64,000 nucleotides of DNA from Acanthosepion esculentum. Its lineage: Eukaryota; Mollusca; Cephalopoda; Sepiida; Sepiidae. The stretch is taken from positions 62,574,102-62,638,101 of the forward strand of contig OZ038500.1 in NCBI GenBank assembly GCA_964036315.1. Reading direction: 5' to 3'. The notes under the pieces were generated by a model. It searched no databases. It was not told the DNA's origin and saw nothing but the letters and a program-made list of their open reading frames with translations. A program made the position numbers and the translations under genes. Of this stretch, positions 20,906-32,731 are shown in pieces. Within the stretch, counting starts at the first letter, position 1; each line of letters starts with the position of its first letter.

Positions 20906-21179
20906 AACCGTTTTTTTTGTGAGAGCGGGTTTTATATCATGAAATACAGTGTATCTGATAAATTAATAAATTAAAAAAAATAAAAATAATCTGATAGTAA
21001 TGCTATGATCTTGAACAAAAAAATAACATTCGATATTAATCGGGACAGTAGTGAATAACAGATGAGTCTCCCTAAGCAATAGGATTCAGTCTCTTGCTGG
21101 CAAATACGTCTAAAGATGCGACCAAGATAAGGAAGAGGTGACAGCAATCTTGTAAAAAAGGAGACACACTACTTAAAAA

Positions 21180-22275
21180 TTCATGGTAATCTTTCGTTGA
21201 AGATATTTCAGCTATTTTTACTACAGAAGATCGTACGTGTAAGAAATGGGGAATTTTTTTTTCTTCTGAAAAAGACATTTTTTATAATTAAAATCTTAAA
21301 GTTTGGGTATAATATTATCCATGATGACAGTGTGATTAACGTACGCTACTGCGTGTGATTTTTAAAAATCAATTCACCCCAAGCAAGGTGATAACGCCAC
21401 TAAGACACAAAGGGATACTGGAAGTAAAAGAGAAGGAAAATATTTCAGACGGGACCGGAAACCCAATCTTAAACAGGTAACAAGGGATAAACCTCTACCC
21501 CTGTTCAAAAGACCGGTGGGATTGTAAATTGGATGATAGGCGAACCTATCTACTACGTTAGTAGTATAAAGTTGAAGATGACTTTAGAAGGAACCGGAAA
21601 CCGAATCTTAAACAAGAAACAAGGGATAAACCTCTCCTCCTGTTCTGGTGTGTGGGGGGGGGGGGTGCGGAGCGATAGGTAAACTTATCTATTTCTATTG
21701 AGGAAAACTAAATAAATGAATAAACAGGAAATAAAATTTCAGAGTTTAAGTGGAGAAGTTAGAAGTATCGTAGAGTTAAAGTAAAATTTAGAAGGAACTG
21801 GAAACCCAATCCTACTTTATTCATTTGACTATACAAAAATCATTTTAAAAAGAAAAAATATATTTCTTTTCCAGAGAAAAATATTATTATGAACGTTTCC
21901 TGTTACTAAAGCAAAAGAGATTTGCACGCATGGTCTTCCATAGAGATACTCGTCAATCTATCTATATATAAAATTATGTAACTTCCGTTAGTCCATCTAT
22001 TCGTCACACCCTCTAAATTAGCCATACACTGACAGCTCGAAACCAAATTTTGTGGAAATGTACAAAGGGGGTACAAAGTACAGTTGGTTTTACTAGGGTG
22101 CGTAGTTTAGTACGATAAATCTTCATTAATTTTTTTTGAAAAATAAATTGTTTTATTATATTAAAAAATTCAAGAAACATTGTACTTAATCATTGTTTAT
22201 ATATGTGGCTATGTAAGAGAGAGTGTGTGAGTGAACAAGTGAGAACGAAACGAAACAAACAAAATCTTAATAAAC
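21180..22275. repeat. Inverted homolog of 35600-36130, with a nested insertion
   Basis: 21180-21355 and 21825-22275 match the reverse complement of 35600-36130. Examples are GAACGTTTCCTGTTACTAAA and AGAGAGTGTGTGAGTGAACA against their complements. About 460 bp (21360-21820), beginning CACCCCAAGCAAGGTGATAA and holding two copies of CCGGAAACC(C/G)AATCTTAAAC, interrupts the homology and appears to be a separate insertion. Confidence 0.65.
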
Positions 22276-22329
22276 GTTATTTTCATCATTAAATCAATTG
22301 TGCCATTCAGAATGTCAAATGGGTCGTAT

Positions 22330-22440
22330 GCGACTCGCAAACCGTAGTTTTTGCTCACGACTGGGATAGACTTTCCTGGGCAGTGGTCAGAGAAAACTCT
22401 TTAACCATTGAACTATCTCGGAGGCACCTGGATTACATGA
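22330..22440 (-). tRNA. tRNA-like sequence (SINE head)
   Basis: Minus strand: GCCTCCGAGATAGTTCAATG then GTTAAAGAG resembles a tRNA 5' half with an A box (TAGTTCAATGGTTAAAGAG). No good B box follows, so this is a decayed tRNA-derived repeat. Confidence 0.35.
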
Positions 22441-23172
22441 CTACTAAGAGCATCTAAAGTCAAGTAGCAAGATCTAGGTTAAAGGTTATATTCAACAAAG
22501 AATATTGGCGTAGGGATTCAAGGGATTGTTCATTTGTCAAATTCCGAATTGATATATTTCTCACGTTGACATATCGGATGTACCCATCCTTTGAACGGCA
22601 ATTGAGATCTGCGGAAGCTACTGTCAAGAGCGTTTTGCCTTTGTGAACAGAAATCTTACAGCTATTTAACCGACTTCGCTAGGGATGAATCAGACGAAGC
22701 GGTTAACTGCAATGGACCAGTCTCTCATCAAATTTTATGTAATAAAACGTCCATTTAAAATAAAATAAAAAATAAAAACAAGAGAGAGTTTTAAAGGGAG
22801 ATAATCACGGATTCGAAGTAAGAACAATATCAATGATAACTTTCTCCTCCAATTTGCCGGGTTTAGTTATTATCTTAATATTTGATATAATGCAAAAATA
22901 AAATCGGTCAATATAACTATTGTAAGTGGGACTCATGCATGCAATTACAAGTAATCCATAATAATATTTGAAATTTTGAAATCATATTTATTTTTGGCAT
23001 ATGAATATTTTGAAACTTTATAAATTTTTGATTCTCTTTCAATGATTCCGCCTCAGCTGCTATCCTCTTCCGCTGCACCTATGAGGTTTCCTGCACTGTT
23101 TGGGAACCACTGAAATGAAAACGCAACCCGAGAGGAGCAGAAGTGAGATGACAGTAACAAGGCTGGGTAGTC

Positions 23173-23766
23173 TACGCTACACAAACCGAAAAATTGTGTT
23201 GACCCTAAATGCAGATTCTGTGATAAATATCCAGAAACAATTGACCATCTTGTATCAGGTTGCAGGGTGTTAGCACTTACTGAATATAAAACTCGGCATG
23301 ATAGCGTGGGCCAATATCTCCACTGGAAAATATACAATTTTTACGGGAAGGAAACTGCAAGAAACTGGTATGTACATCGCCCAGACCCGGTTGCAGAGAT
23401 AGAATCTGTAACATTTTTACAGGACTTTCCAATACACACAGACAAAACAATCGATGCTAATCGCCCAGACATCGTGACCGAAGGCCACAAAAACAGAATG
23501 TGCTTTCTTATTGACATGGTAGTCCCTGTTGATTGTAATGTATCTTTGAAGATCTTCAATAAACTATCAAAATACAAAGATCTTGAGTTGGAAATTTAAA
23601 AATTGTGGCAATAATTCCAGTTGTAGTTGGAGCACTCGGATTGATTGGAAAAGGTTCCAACAGACTCATTGGGGGATTCCTGGTTGCCCATGAGTTAAAG
23701 AAATGCAAAAAAGAAATTGTACTCACAAGTACAGCTTACACATTACGAAGAGCTTTATCTATGTAA
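23173..23766 (+). pseudogene. REL-type non-LTR retrotransposon C-terminus (zinc knuckle + endonuclease)
   Basis: The frame from about 23173 reads CRFCDKYPETIDHLVSGC (CCHC knuckle), YKTRHDSVGQYLHW, then TIDANRPDIVTEG and FLIDMVVPVD. The RPD...D pattern is the restriction-like endonuclease (PD-(D/E)XK) signature of early-branching non-LTR elements. A stop at about 23597-23599 is bypassed by a frameshift into IVAIIPVVVGALGLIGKG and LTSTAYTLRRALSM*, the usual end of these ORFs. The RT domain is absent, so the element is 5'-truncated and dead. Confidence 0.8.
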
Positions 23767-23894
23767 AATATGTGTTGCCTTAGTTTTTGTTCTTTTACAA
23801 AACTGATCAGCGAAAAATGTCATAAAGCCATTTCTGACCTTAGGTTTCTGATTTGGACCCAGGAGGAAATGTATATACAACAGGCATCAAAGGA

Positions 23895-23898
<4 letters not shown>

Positions 23899-23943
<45 letters not shown>
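23899..23943. repeat. (AAT)n microsatellite
   Basis: About 15 AAT units following the LINE 3' region; it may be its tail. Confidence 0.9.
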
Positions 23944-24099
23944 TATTGAATTTATATTAGAAGTAACATTATTTTTACTAGTAGTTTTTCATCAATGCCA
24001 GTTACTTTTTATCGAAACTACTAAAGCCGTTAGTTTACAGCTTCATCATCTTGATTTTTGTTAATCAGATGACGTATTGGCAAACATTATTTTTACTAG

Positions 24100-24545
24100 C
24101 ATTTATTTAATTTTAAAGTCAGATTTTCTCGTTATGTGTTCAGCCTGATGGGCTTTTGATTAGGTGTCAGAAGACGAGGCACCGACCAAGAAGAAACCGT
24201 CGTCATGTCAAATTCATTGTAGAGAATATTTTTAACTCTACCACGGGATATGCTAATAGCACTGACTACTTGATCTATAGTCAATCGTCTGTCATCCATC
24301 ACCATGAGGTGAATACAATGAATACAATGTTTTCCGTGGTGGTATCAGTTGTAGGACGTCCAGGGTAATCTTCAAGACTCTTCCTTCCCTCCTAAATTCA
24401 ACTGTCCACTTTTGTACTATTGGTAAATCTGGAGCCTCATTCGCTAATGTAGCAACCATGCCAGCATGAATGTTCTTGAGTCTAAACCCCTTTCCCTGTG
24501 GGTACTTGATAGCACCACGATGCCAAATATTGTCCATTTTCAAGA
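24100..24545 (-). pseudogene. Mariner-like transposase N-terminal remnant
   Basis: Minus-strand segments in shifting frames read RLKNIHAGMVATLANEAPDL, VQKWTVEFRREGR, then HLMVMDDRRLTIDQVVSAIS and ISRGRVKNIL, ending SWSVPRLLT(P)NQKP. This is the bipartite helix-turn-helix DNA-binding region and the linker (WVPxLLT) of SETMAR/mariner-type transposases. The catalytic domain is missing after about 24100. Confidence 0.75.
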
Positions 24546-25034
24546 GAAGTCGCTACTAGTTACTTTTGAAGTCTTCTTTGAACATTTTGATATCAGTTTA
24601 CAAGGAAGAAAACAATGCCTTTGTTAATCAGAAGAGTTGAAATTAATGCATGCAAGATTTCATAGCTCTAACATCATTCCTTGTAATATAACTATTACTA
24701 ATTATAAATACTACTACTTATTATTAATATGCAGTAAAGAAAAACAAACAAACAAAACTATGACCTCAAATATGACGCTGAGCGATAGGGAAATTAATTT
24801 AATTATGCAGCAAATTTATCATCACTGTTTTATATTACAGGAATAATTAACCTTGAATAACCTTGAATAGATTTTTTTAATATTCATGACCTTGAATAAT
24901 CATTCGACTCTAGCGTAATTACTTAACTCTGATTGGTTCTTTTATGATTTATTAGTTGCTGCTCGGTCTTGTGCCTCGTCATTTAAAGGTTATTTGCAGA
25001 CAACTTTAGTCTTTCGTTCAGCCCTTCTCGTATG

Positions 25035-25256
25035 GCTAAACAACTCACTGATTTTGATCGTCAAGTTATCGTACTTTTCAAAGAAGAACATCCGACGTGG
25101 GGATTGACGAAATGTGCAGAAATTCTTCCTGGAGTCTTCAGTCACATCAATCGTCACCAGTTTTCAACGGTTCTCTCACGTCTTTCTGAATTTACCGCTT
25201 TTTGTTATTTCTTCAAGTCAAGGGTCAACGATTATCTATCACATATATCTACATAA
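25035..25256 (+). CDS. Small ORF, HTH-like N-terminus, unidentified
   Basis: A frame starting at ATG 25035 begins AKQLTDFDRQVIVLFKEEHP and TWGLTKCAEILP, then loses character and stops at 25254-25256 (74 residues). The opening looks like a helix-turn-helix from a transposase or DNA-binding protein. I cannot assign a family. The second half (YFFKSRVNDYLSHIST) may be random. It is probably a transposon fragment and could be an exon, although a donor is not evident. Confidence 0.25.
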   Translation, partial: AKQLTDFDRQVIVLFKEEHPTWGLTKCAEILPGVFSHINRHQFSTVLSRLSEFTAFCYFFKSRVNDYLSHIST

Positions 25257-26084
25257 TCTACAGTTTTGACGTTCATAAACGAACCCCGTTACATAAATTT
25301 CTACCTTGAGTGGCTCTTGAGGTTTGTATTTGGGAAATAATAGCGTAAAAATATTGCTTTTCATCACAGCTACTCAGACAATAATAAGTAGCATAATTTT
25401 CGATATTTTTTCTTTGTGGTTTCAAATTTATTTGGGTTATTTCTTACATTAGAACTTCATCTTCTGGCCATTATGTTGCTCGCATTTTGTTTGCTCAAGT
25501 TCCGGAATAACATTGGTTAGGTTGGGGAAAATCACGATTTAAATAGCCGACCAGGCCCGTCTATTCCGAATACGAGAGTAGGCAGAAAGCAAGTCTCAAA
25601 ATAGTATTTATGACATACGTCTTCAAATCTGTTAAACATAATTCGCTACAAGTCTTGAGCAACGGTTTTCTTTCTCGTGGATAGGTTTGTATTGACAACC
25701 CCTTCCAGCATGTTATTTTTTAATTGAGAAAGACTCCTTGCGCATGTCATTCTGCTCCACCGTCATTGGCCGGAACCTACAATTACAGCTATTGTTCACG
25801 TTAAAGTAAGCTTGAACTGATTTTTGTTCAGGCGTCATGTGCTCAACGATTTGCGACATGTGAGAGTCAAGCATATGGTACAAGTATGTCAAAGGGAGAA
25901 AAAAAAACAAAATCATTGCCCGCCTGCTTAGGGCGGAGGAAGATACATTTCGGTGCCAAATATTTCGCTGAGTAAGGGAAGAAAAGAAAAAAATGACCTG
26001 GCTTGTGTCTCCTTAAAAAAAATAAAAATCTTAACGCCAGAATCCATAAAGCATTTTCTTTTCATATTCACTTGATTAATTGAT

Positions 26085-26375
26085 TTGTTTTTTATGGCTT
26101 ATCAACTTTTTTCAGGTTATTTAAAGTCAGAAAATATTTTTAGTTTCTAAGAATTCTTTTTTAGAAACAATAATTATTTACTGATACAAGTCCTACTAAT
26201 TAACCCATAGCTGGGGAAAAGAGATAGATTCATACCTTTTCCCAGGGTTATTTGCACATAACTATATATAACGAACTCAACTGGAATTGGAACTCCGCTC
26301 TCCGATTTCCAATTCCGAGCCGTTATCAATTACACCATCCGCGCATACAAACTTACAACACCTGCTATTCCCAAG
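26085..26375 (-). mobile_element. Chimeric SINE, reverse copy, 5S head truncated
   Basis: The tail (TTATCAACTTTTTTCAGG on the plus strand), the Pol-III-like tRNA segment and the start of the 5S segment (CCTGCTATTCCCAAGCGC) match the family. The 5S head is cut at about 26375. Confidence 0.7.
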
Positions 26376-26699
26376 CGCATATGAACTTTAAAAAAATACT
26401 TGTTATTAATTATTTAATACTGTTTACTTATGCAACCTGTGGTATCACACACAGGGTACTTTTTAAAACAAAGGCGTCAGAACTTAGTGCTAAAAATAAA
26501 ATTCTGACTGTAAGAAGAAAATCGGTGTGCTGGTGGTGTAATAGATATCGATGCGGAATGTGGAAGCGGCAAACCAAGTTCGTATTTGCACAAATACCCT
26601 TCTGAAAGTTATGGGTTATAGAACAGTATAGAAATCGTAGAAAAGGCAACGGGAAAGTATTCTTCTGCCGTTCCTAAGAATGCATAGCAATTCACAGAT

Positions 26700-27430
26700 A
26701 GTAAAGAAAAATGTGGAGAGTCGTGATCACCTATGTCCTGATGGACATGTTCCTATCTTTGGGCGTCCGTTATTCTCTGTCATTACCTCAGGTAAATAAT
26801 GGACCATCCCGTTTTGCTCTCGAGGACAGACTATGTTTTTAGCGACTGTTTTTAGAGAAAAAAAGAAAGTATACTCTGGTATAAGAAAAAAAAAGTAGCA
26901 AATCCTGAGAGAGCTAATTTTATCATGCAAAGGGGACATAATACAACCATTATATCAAATAAATGGAAAACCTAATGACCCATTCTGACCAATTAAAACC
27001 CAGGAAATGGGACCAAGATCTCCATTAAAAAGAACGAGACATAAACCTCAGGAGGGAAAGGAGGAAAGAGGTTGTAGAAGAATTTCGAGAACAACTAAAG
27101 GCATTAAACCTCTTCGGTTCAGGAAGTTGTAGTGGATTTGTAAATAGGATTGTACCTATTTGCATATGTTAAGTAAAAGAGATATGACGTGTATAGTAAA
27201 GTAAGAGACAAGCAAGAAATTGGCTATTGATCACGTCAACACAACAAAACATAATACAGCATATACATAATAAAAAAAGAAAGAAAGAACGCTATCAGGT
27301 TACACGTCTGCTTCAGTGAAATGGAAAACCTTGTCAGTTATGACTCTTTTCGTTTATTTACTTTTATTTCTTTAAATAATAACCCGGGTTCATAATTATT
27401 ATTGTTATTGAATGTTTTGTTAAAGTTTTA
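26700..27430 (+). repeat. Mosaic of LINE tail and interspersed repeat pieces
   Basis: GTGGAGAGTCGTGATCACCT at 26712 matches the RTE-like 3' end. 26780-26830 (GTAAATAATGGACCATCCCG) and 27290-27430 (CTTCAGTGAAATGGAAAACC) match the repeat of 19430-20530. Between them, 27090-27180 resembles the insert at 21360-21820. Confidence 0.5.
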
Positions 27431-27839
27431 AAATGCGACAATGGCATTTTCACGGACATTTTATTGCTGTGGAAAATCGCATGGGACGTATTCAACCATT
27501 AAATTATGACTCATCAGAAAATTCAAAACAGAAAAAATATGAAATTTTCACCGGTACTGTTTTAAGTAGACACAGTTTCAGCTTTACAATTGTCAACACC
27601 TACTACACAGTCCCCTTACTTACCGTTAGTCTTTTCGTACACTAAACAGAGTGATCCAGGTAATCGAAAACAAATGGTAATAAAAGCAAGAATTGGAATC
27701 CAGGTAATCGAAAACAAATGGTAATAAAAAAAAGAATTGGGATTTCAACCTCCAAACAGACCGCATCGTTTGAGCCACCAAACCAGACATCACCGTCATT
27801 GACAAAAAAAAAAAAAAATAAAAAATAATGGCTCCTCGT

Positions 27840-28115
27840 CGACGTGGCTGTTTCTGGTGACCACAATATCATAATCAAAGAAATTGAGAAGCCGAAGAAA
27901 TACACCGACCTCAGGATTGACGTTGCAAAAATATAGGATGTTCAGGCCACTGTTGTCCGGGTCATCATTCATTAGGGCGTTGGGGTCTATACCATTGAAC
28001 TTAAATTCCTACATTGAGAAGATCGGAGTAAAGCCTAATATCCCATCGCTTCAGAAGTCTGTGTTGCTTGGCACTGCAAATATTCTGTGAAAGGTGTTCT
28101 CTGTCTGAGGTCGAA
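27840..28115 (+). pseudogene. REL-type LINE C-terminal remnant
   Basis: Frames read SGDHNIIIKEIEKPKKYTDL, then SFIRALGSIPLNLNSYIEKI and LQKSVLLGTANIL. These correspond to the D-xAVPGD...KEKEKxxKYxDL...GALGxIPK...LQKxxLLGTARILRKVL end of REL non-LTR elements. Several stops are present. It is a different, older copy from that at 23173. Confidence 0.7.
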
Positions 28116-28137
28116 CGACTTGATAGGGAAATCACAT

Positions 28138-28180
28138 AATGATGAAGGCCGGAGTGGACAACGACCGAAACCTTGCTATA
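28138..28180 (+). repeat. Hammerhead-like repeat fragment
   Basis: ATGATGAAGGCCGGAGTGGA then CAACGACCGAAACC matches the family core (CTGATGA, A, GGCCG...CGGCC, GAAAC) with C3 changed to A. Confidence 0.5.
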
Positions 28181-28269
28181 TTAAAAAAAAGCACGAGGAA
28201 AGTAGTCCGCATGTAAATAATTCAAACAACCCAGTTCCTTTTATTGATGTTTATTAGAAGTTGATACAT

Positions 28270-28560
28270 TCACACTCTCTTTCAATACAGTAGAACTAGA
28301 CAGTTGAAATTTCTAGGGCACATAATGAGGAAAGATGGATTGGAAAATCTGATGCTCACAGGACTGATTGAAGTCAAAAGGGACAGATGCAAACAACATA
28401 TAACATATTTAGCGATCTTGAATAAATGAATTACAGGACAAGGTTTAGGAGAAATAACAGAAAGATTAAATTTATTAAGAGCTACGAGGGACAGGAAATT
28501 GTGGAGAGCCATGATCGCATGCCCCCTGAAGGGACACAGCACATAAAGAGAAAGAATAAC
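28270..28560 (+). pseudogene. RTE-like LINE 3' end
   Basis: Plus frames RQLKFLGHIMRKDGLENLM, TGLIEVKRDRC, ITGQGLGEITERLN and RDRKLWRAMIACPLKGHST* are the C-terminal RTE peptide followed by the shared 3' end ACAGCACATAAAGAG. One frame stop is present in the middle. Confidence 0.8.
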
Positions 28561-29051
28561 TAGACAGTGAAACAAAGAGAATAGGTGGAATAGTCATCTA
28601 CACACAACAAAGATACAACAAACTCCGAAAACCCTAAACTAAGACCAAGTTATTCTACACTGATGTTTCCATCCCTTTAATAGAAAAAAACAAAAAAAAA
28701 AAAAAAACAGACAAAAGATGGACAAACACGTACAGAATTAGTAAAATAAATTATAGAACAAATAGCGTAAAATTTCTCTAAAATAGAAAATCCAGCTCAG
28801 TTAAGCTCGTCAGTTGCGGAGTTAACAGTTTTGTCGGAATATAAGCACCCAATTAGGGCCACAAAGGATTGAGCCATAATCACCCATGTCCTGAATGCAA
28901 GGCCAGTGCAAGGGTCTCATGCCACCCCAATCGATTATACAGCCCCCACTCCCGGATCTATGATACGCCTCTCCCACTTTACTATATCTCAATTTTCATA
29001 AGGTAGTATTCATATAAAATACGGATTTTATTGTAACCTAATTATGTACAA

Positions 29052-29849
29052 CTAGCTGCCATAACCAGCTGGTCGATCAGAAATGCGTTCAATTAGAATG
29101 AAGCAAAATCATGTTTAGATGTAACAGAGTCTATCTAAAACATTTTGAATTAATGCAGTTACTGATATAACAGAAGTAATCTCTATTTATTCAAACGAAG
29201 TTAGTCGAGGACATGAAGGGGTGAAACAGGCAGCATGGAAACCCAGCTCAGACCACAATTATTTTGGAGTTTTTTATATTCAATTTGTCAGTGTGCTGTA
29301 CAGGGATGTAAAAGAGGATACATTTATGAAGCAATTGTTAAGCTTGACGAAAATTGGTTGAAATATCAACGAAAAATAAGAAAGAAACCAGTAAAAATCG
29401 TCATTTTTCACTATTTTCGCGAGTTTTCACTATATGGGTGGACTCAACTATCAAGTTAAATGACTGTTACACAATCAACTTTTTGTTGGCTACAATTGAG
29501 TAAAGTTTGTATTAGATTGCTTGAAAATTGAGTGAGATTTAGTTTAAAATTTGTGTTGAAATCGATTTTTCGTTTTTCGCGGTTTTTTACTAAACGCTGT
29601 AGCGAAGAAATAAAAATGAGGTAATGGTTGAGCTCGTCATGATGTAAGTAACCTACATACCGAGTTTGAACGAAAAAGGAGGAAAAAATTGAATTTATCG
29701 ATTTTTCATCGGCTTTATCGATTATATCTCTTACATTGTACAATGTATGTGCCAAGTTTGGTCAAAATCGGTTGGATGGATCTCGAGTGAAAAGGTATCA
29801 CACAGACAGACACACAGACATCCTCTGTTTTGTATAGAGAGATAATAGA
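29052..29849 (-). mobile_element. Candidate non-autonomous Helitron
   Basis: On the minus strand the 5' end starts TCTATTATCTCTCTATAC after a host A, followed by GTCTGTGTGTCTGTCTGTGTG and CCGATTTTGACCAAACTTGG, a typical Helitron leader. About 798 bp downstream the sequence ends CAGCTAG before a host T, preceded by a small hairpin (AGCTG, loop GTTATGG, CAGCT). No Rep/helicase coding is present inside. The termini fit A/T insertion without target duplication. The 3' end is less certain than the 5' end. Confidence 0.5.
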
Positions 29850-30014
29850 TAAAATTCAATATAGAAGAACAATTCATCAAGAAAAATCGAAAATAAATAC
29901 AATGTATTTAAATACAAATTAGAGACATGTCATAATACACCATTCCATCTTAAATCTACAATGTTTTAACATCAACTTGGGATTTTTCTTGTTAAAATTT
30001 TGAATAATTTAATA

Positions 30015-30440
30015 ATGCAGTGTGCTAAAGGTTAAACAACGTTGAGTCTTGTCAGTACTCAGACTGGTGACCGCTGAGGAATACTGGGTGCTGTAATCTG
30101 CGTGACAGGGCTAGCAAGCCAGTGACGAATTCAATCTTGCTACTTAGTCCTAGGTATGATGATAAACTACTTCCAGCAGCAAGGCCTCTATTTAGGAGAT
30201 TGGGGGAGCCTGGAACCACCTCTTAATTGCTATTGTTCCCAACTCTACCCTGATCCTGGATGGTAGCACCTGTTAGGGTCCCGGTTATGGGCAAATAGTG
30301 AACCCCCAAGCAAAAATGAAACGACATGAAAATATAAAATACATTTTCACGGTAAAAATACCAGCAATTCATTTTTTGATATAAAAATTACCAACAATAC
30401 ATATTTATAGTAAAATTACCAACAATATATTTTATCTGTA
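30015..30440 (+). mobile_element. 5S rRNA-headed SINE with 30-bp tandem tail
   Basis: Head TTAAACAACGTTGAGTCTTG and GTCAGTACTCAGACTGGTGA (decayed 5S internal promoter). The body has CACCTCTTAATTGC, CTACCCTGATCC and GCACCTGTTAGGGTCCCGG. The tail consists of repeats of TTACCAACAATA. It is the sense copy of 5560-6050. Confidence 0.75.
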
Positions 30441-30454
30441 GTTGAAGGCATAGA

Positions 30455-30617
30455 ATTGCATTCAAAATATATTTAGTTGAATCTGTCTATATTTCTGAGA
30501 TGAGGTATTATGTATACTATTTATATTATTAGGACTATTGTCCTCATCTTTGTCGCCATATTTATTACACCGTTTCGGCCGACAAAGATGAGGACAACAG
30601 TCTGAATAATGTAAATA
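30455..30617. repeat. Hammerhead-like repeat family, hairpin remnant
   Basis: GTCTATATTTCTGAGATGAG matches 59900-59935 inverted. A 23-bp inverted repeat (GACTATTGTCCTCATCTTTG and CAAAGATGAGGACAACAGTC) flanks the CACCGTTTCGGCC core, whose stem II half is replaced by the second arm. Confidence 0.6.
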
Positions 30618-30821
30618 CAGTGTAACCCGGATATAAGAGAGTTGTCGGGGCCGGAGAAAAGGTATCTTATATCCGGGTTTCTCTTATATCCGGGTTTCTC
30701 TTATATCCGGGTTTGGTCTATTATATATACATTAACACAGGCTCTAATTTGGGATCATAGAAAATCTCTCTTATATCCGGGTTTCTCTTATATCAGGGTC
30801 TCTTATATCCGGGTTACACTG
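30618..30821. mobile_element. Tigger/pogo-type MITE, 204 bp
   Basis: Terminal inverted repeats CAGTGTAACCCGGATATAAG and its complement lie between TA dinucleotides (30616-30617 and 30822-30823), the target-site signature of pogo/Tigger elements, whose TIRs often begin CAGT. The interior holds five copies of TCTTATATCCGGGTTT, so the TIR itself has been amplified inward. No coding is present. Confidence 0.75.
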
Positions 30822-31437
30822 TAGTATATTTAGTTGAAGCCATCAAATTTTTCAAAATATTTAAATTTCGGCATTGAATAACCCATAGAGGTTGATATGC
30901 CGCTAAACAAAATCAACCAACCAACAACAATCTCGCTACTAATTCTGACAAAAGAATTCGATATGTGGAATTGCTTCTGGAGTGACAGGTCGCAAGACCT
31001 ACCTAGAGTTGGGTGAGAATTCATTATACAGTGTACGGCAGAAATACCTCCCACATATACCGCCTAGAAATACCTCCTGAATAATAGTAAAACATCAATG
31101 GCAATAGTGTCTTTATCTAGCTAATGTATTTACATTATGCGGGAAGTATTTCTGGTGCGTGTATGTGGGAATTATTTCTGCCACATCCTGTACTAATTCA
31201 CCTAAACGACACACAAAAACTTGCTGCCTGGGTCAAACCGCTCTCTCCTGTGCCGACTCTAGGTCCACCAGTGGGCAGTGGACGCTGCGAAGAGCCGATA
31301 ATTCTATGCCTGCAGCTATAGTAAGTACTAAGGTAATTTCAACTAAAAAAAAACAAAGCACGCATTTATGGATGTCTGTTACTTATACTAGCCTTCTGCT
31401 CTACTCTAGGAGCAATTCAAACGTTTTCTTTTTTTTG

Positions 31438-31439
<2 letters not shown>

Positions 31440-31470
<31 letters not shown>
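31440..31470. repeat. (TG)n microsatellite
   Basis: About 14 TG units. Confidence 0.9.
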
Positions 31471-31474
<4 letters not shown>

Positions 31475-31639
31475 GTATCGGAAGAAATCCTGTTCTTTTT
31501 TCAACATTGTCTCTCCTCTAAGACTCCCGCATTCTTACCCAATTTCTGTTCTGTCATATAAGAGGCACTCTTTGAGCAGCTGTAGTACTGAAGTGATCAC
31601 GTGATTCATTTCCAATACCAAGTTGTTTTTGCTCGTTTT

Positions 31640-31902
31640 CTTCTTTCTTGCTTTCTTTCTTTCTTTCTTTCTTTCTATTGGTTTCTTTATATATTGGAAT
31701 ATTTTTTTCACTCTGTCTTCGTTTCTGTCTTCCTTTTCGCTCTCTTTCTTGGAATATATCTCTGTCTTGGTTTCTTCCTTTCTTTCTTTGAATATTTCTC
31801 TCCATTTTGGATTCTTTATTTCTTGGAATTTTTTCTCGGTGTCATCGTTTCTTTCTTTCTTTCTTTCTTTCTTCCTTTTTGCTCTCTTTTTTTCTTGTAA
31901 GA

Positions 31903-31952
<50 letters not shown>

Positions 31953-32115
31953 TGAATATTCCTAACCCTACTTTCTTTTGTTTGTTTGTTTGTTTCTTTC
32001 TTTCTTTATTGAACATATTTCTTTCTTTTCTTTTTATTTCTTTCTCTTCGTGTTTCTTTTTTATTGAATATATTTGTTTCTTTTTCTTTTCGTTTAATTT
32101 CTTTCTCTGTATTTA
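31640..32115. repeat. Long imperfect (CTTT)n tract
   Basis: About 480 bp of pyrimidine-rich, mostly CTTT-repeat sequence with interruptions. The SFFL-rich frames are artefacts. It may be the tail of a repeat of the GAAA type (minus sense). Confidence 0.9.
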
Positions 32116-32682
32116 TTTCTTCTATATAATAAATGCGAATGTCAGTATGTCACTGTCACACTTTTTCAACTTTACTTTGTAACGGTGTTGATCAGTTGGT
32201 GTTGATGTAGTCGTAATCAAGATGTGATATTATTTGTTGAGTGTAACCTAGTTGATGGTAATGACAGAATATTGGTTTTTTTTTTCGTGATGTGATGTGA
32301 ATTACAGATATTTGTGTTTAAAAAATGTTCTCAGTGTTACTGTCTCTTTTTTTCTTTAAAAGTTTGTGCTTGTTTTTGCTTGTTCCAATAATTTCGTTGG
32401 TGAGGATAACGTTTGAGATCGTCAGTTTTCGATTTTCACGGAGGGATGAGGATACGTATGTATTAGGCCTTTTTACTACTGCTACTGCCACTTGCTACAC
32501 TATTGTTTTCTACTCTACTTACCCTACAGCCCTAACTACTCTCGCTTATGGTGGAAGGGTCGTTTTTATAATCAGATTTAATGATGAAATATCTTTCTCA
32601 TTTTTCATCTTTATTTCAGGGAGGATGACATATACTTATTTTCTATCATCACTGGTGGCAAAGTTATTTTTAAAGTGATGAA

Positions 32683-32684
32683 AT

Positions 32685-32721
<37 letters not shown>
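32683..32721. repeat. (ATC)n microsatellite
   Basis: About 13 ATC units. Confidence 0.95.

Positions 32722-32731
<10 letters not shown>

Noticed and set aside
29456..29755. 99-residue minus-strand ORF
   Set aside because: It lies inside the candidate non-autonomous Helitron and its start is the Helitron leader sequence; no protein-family features.
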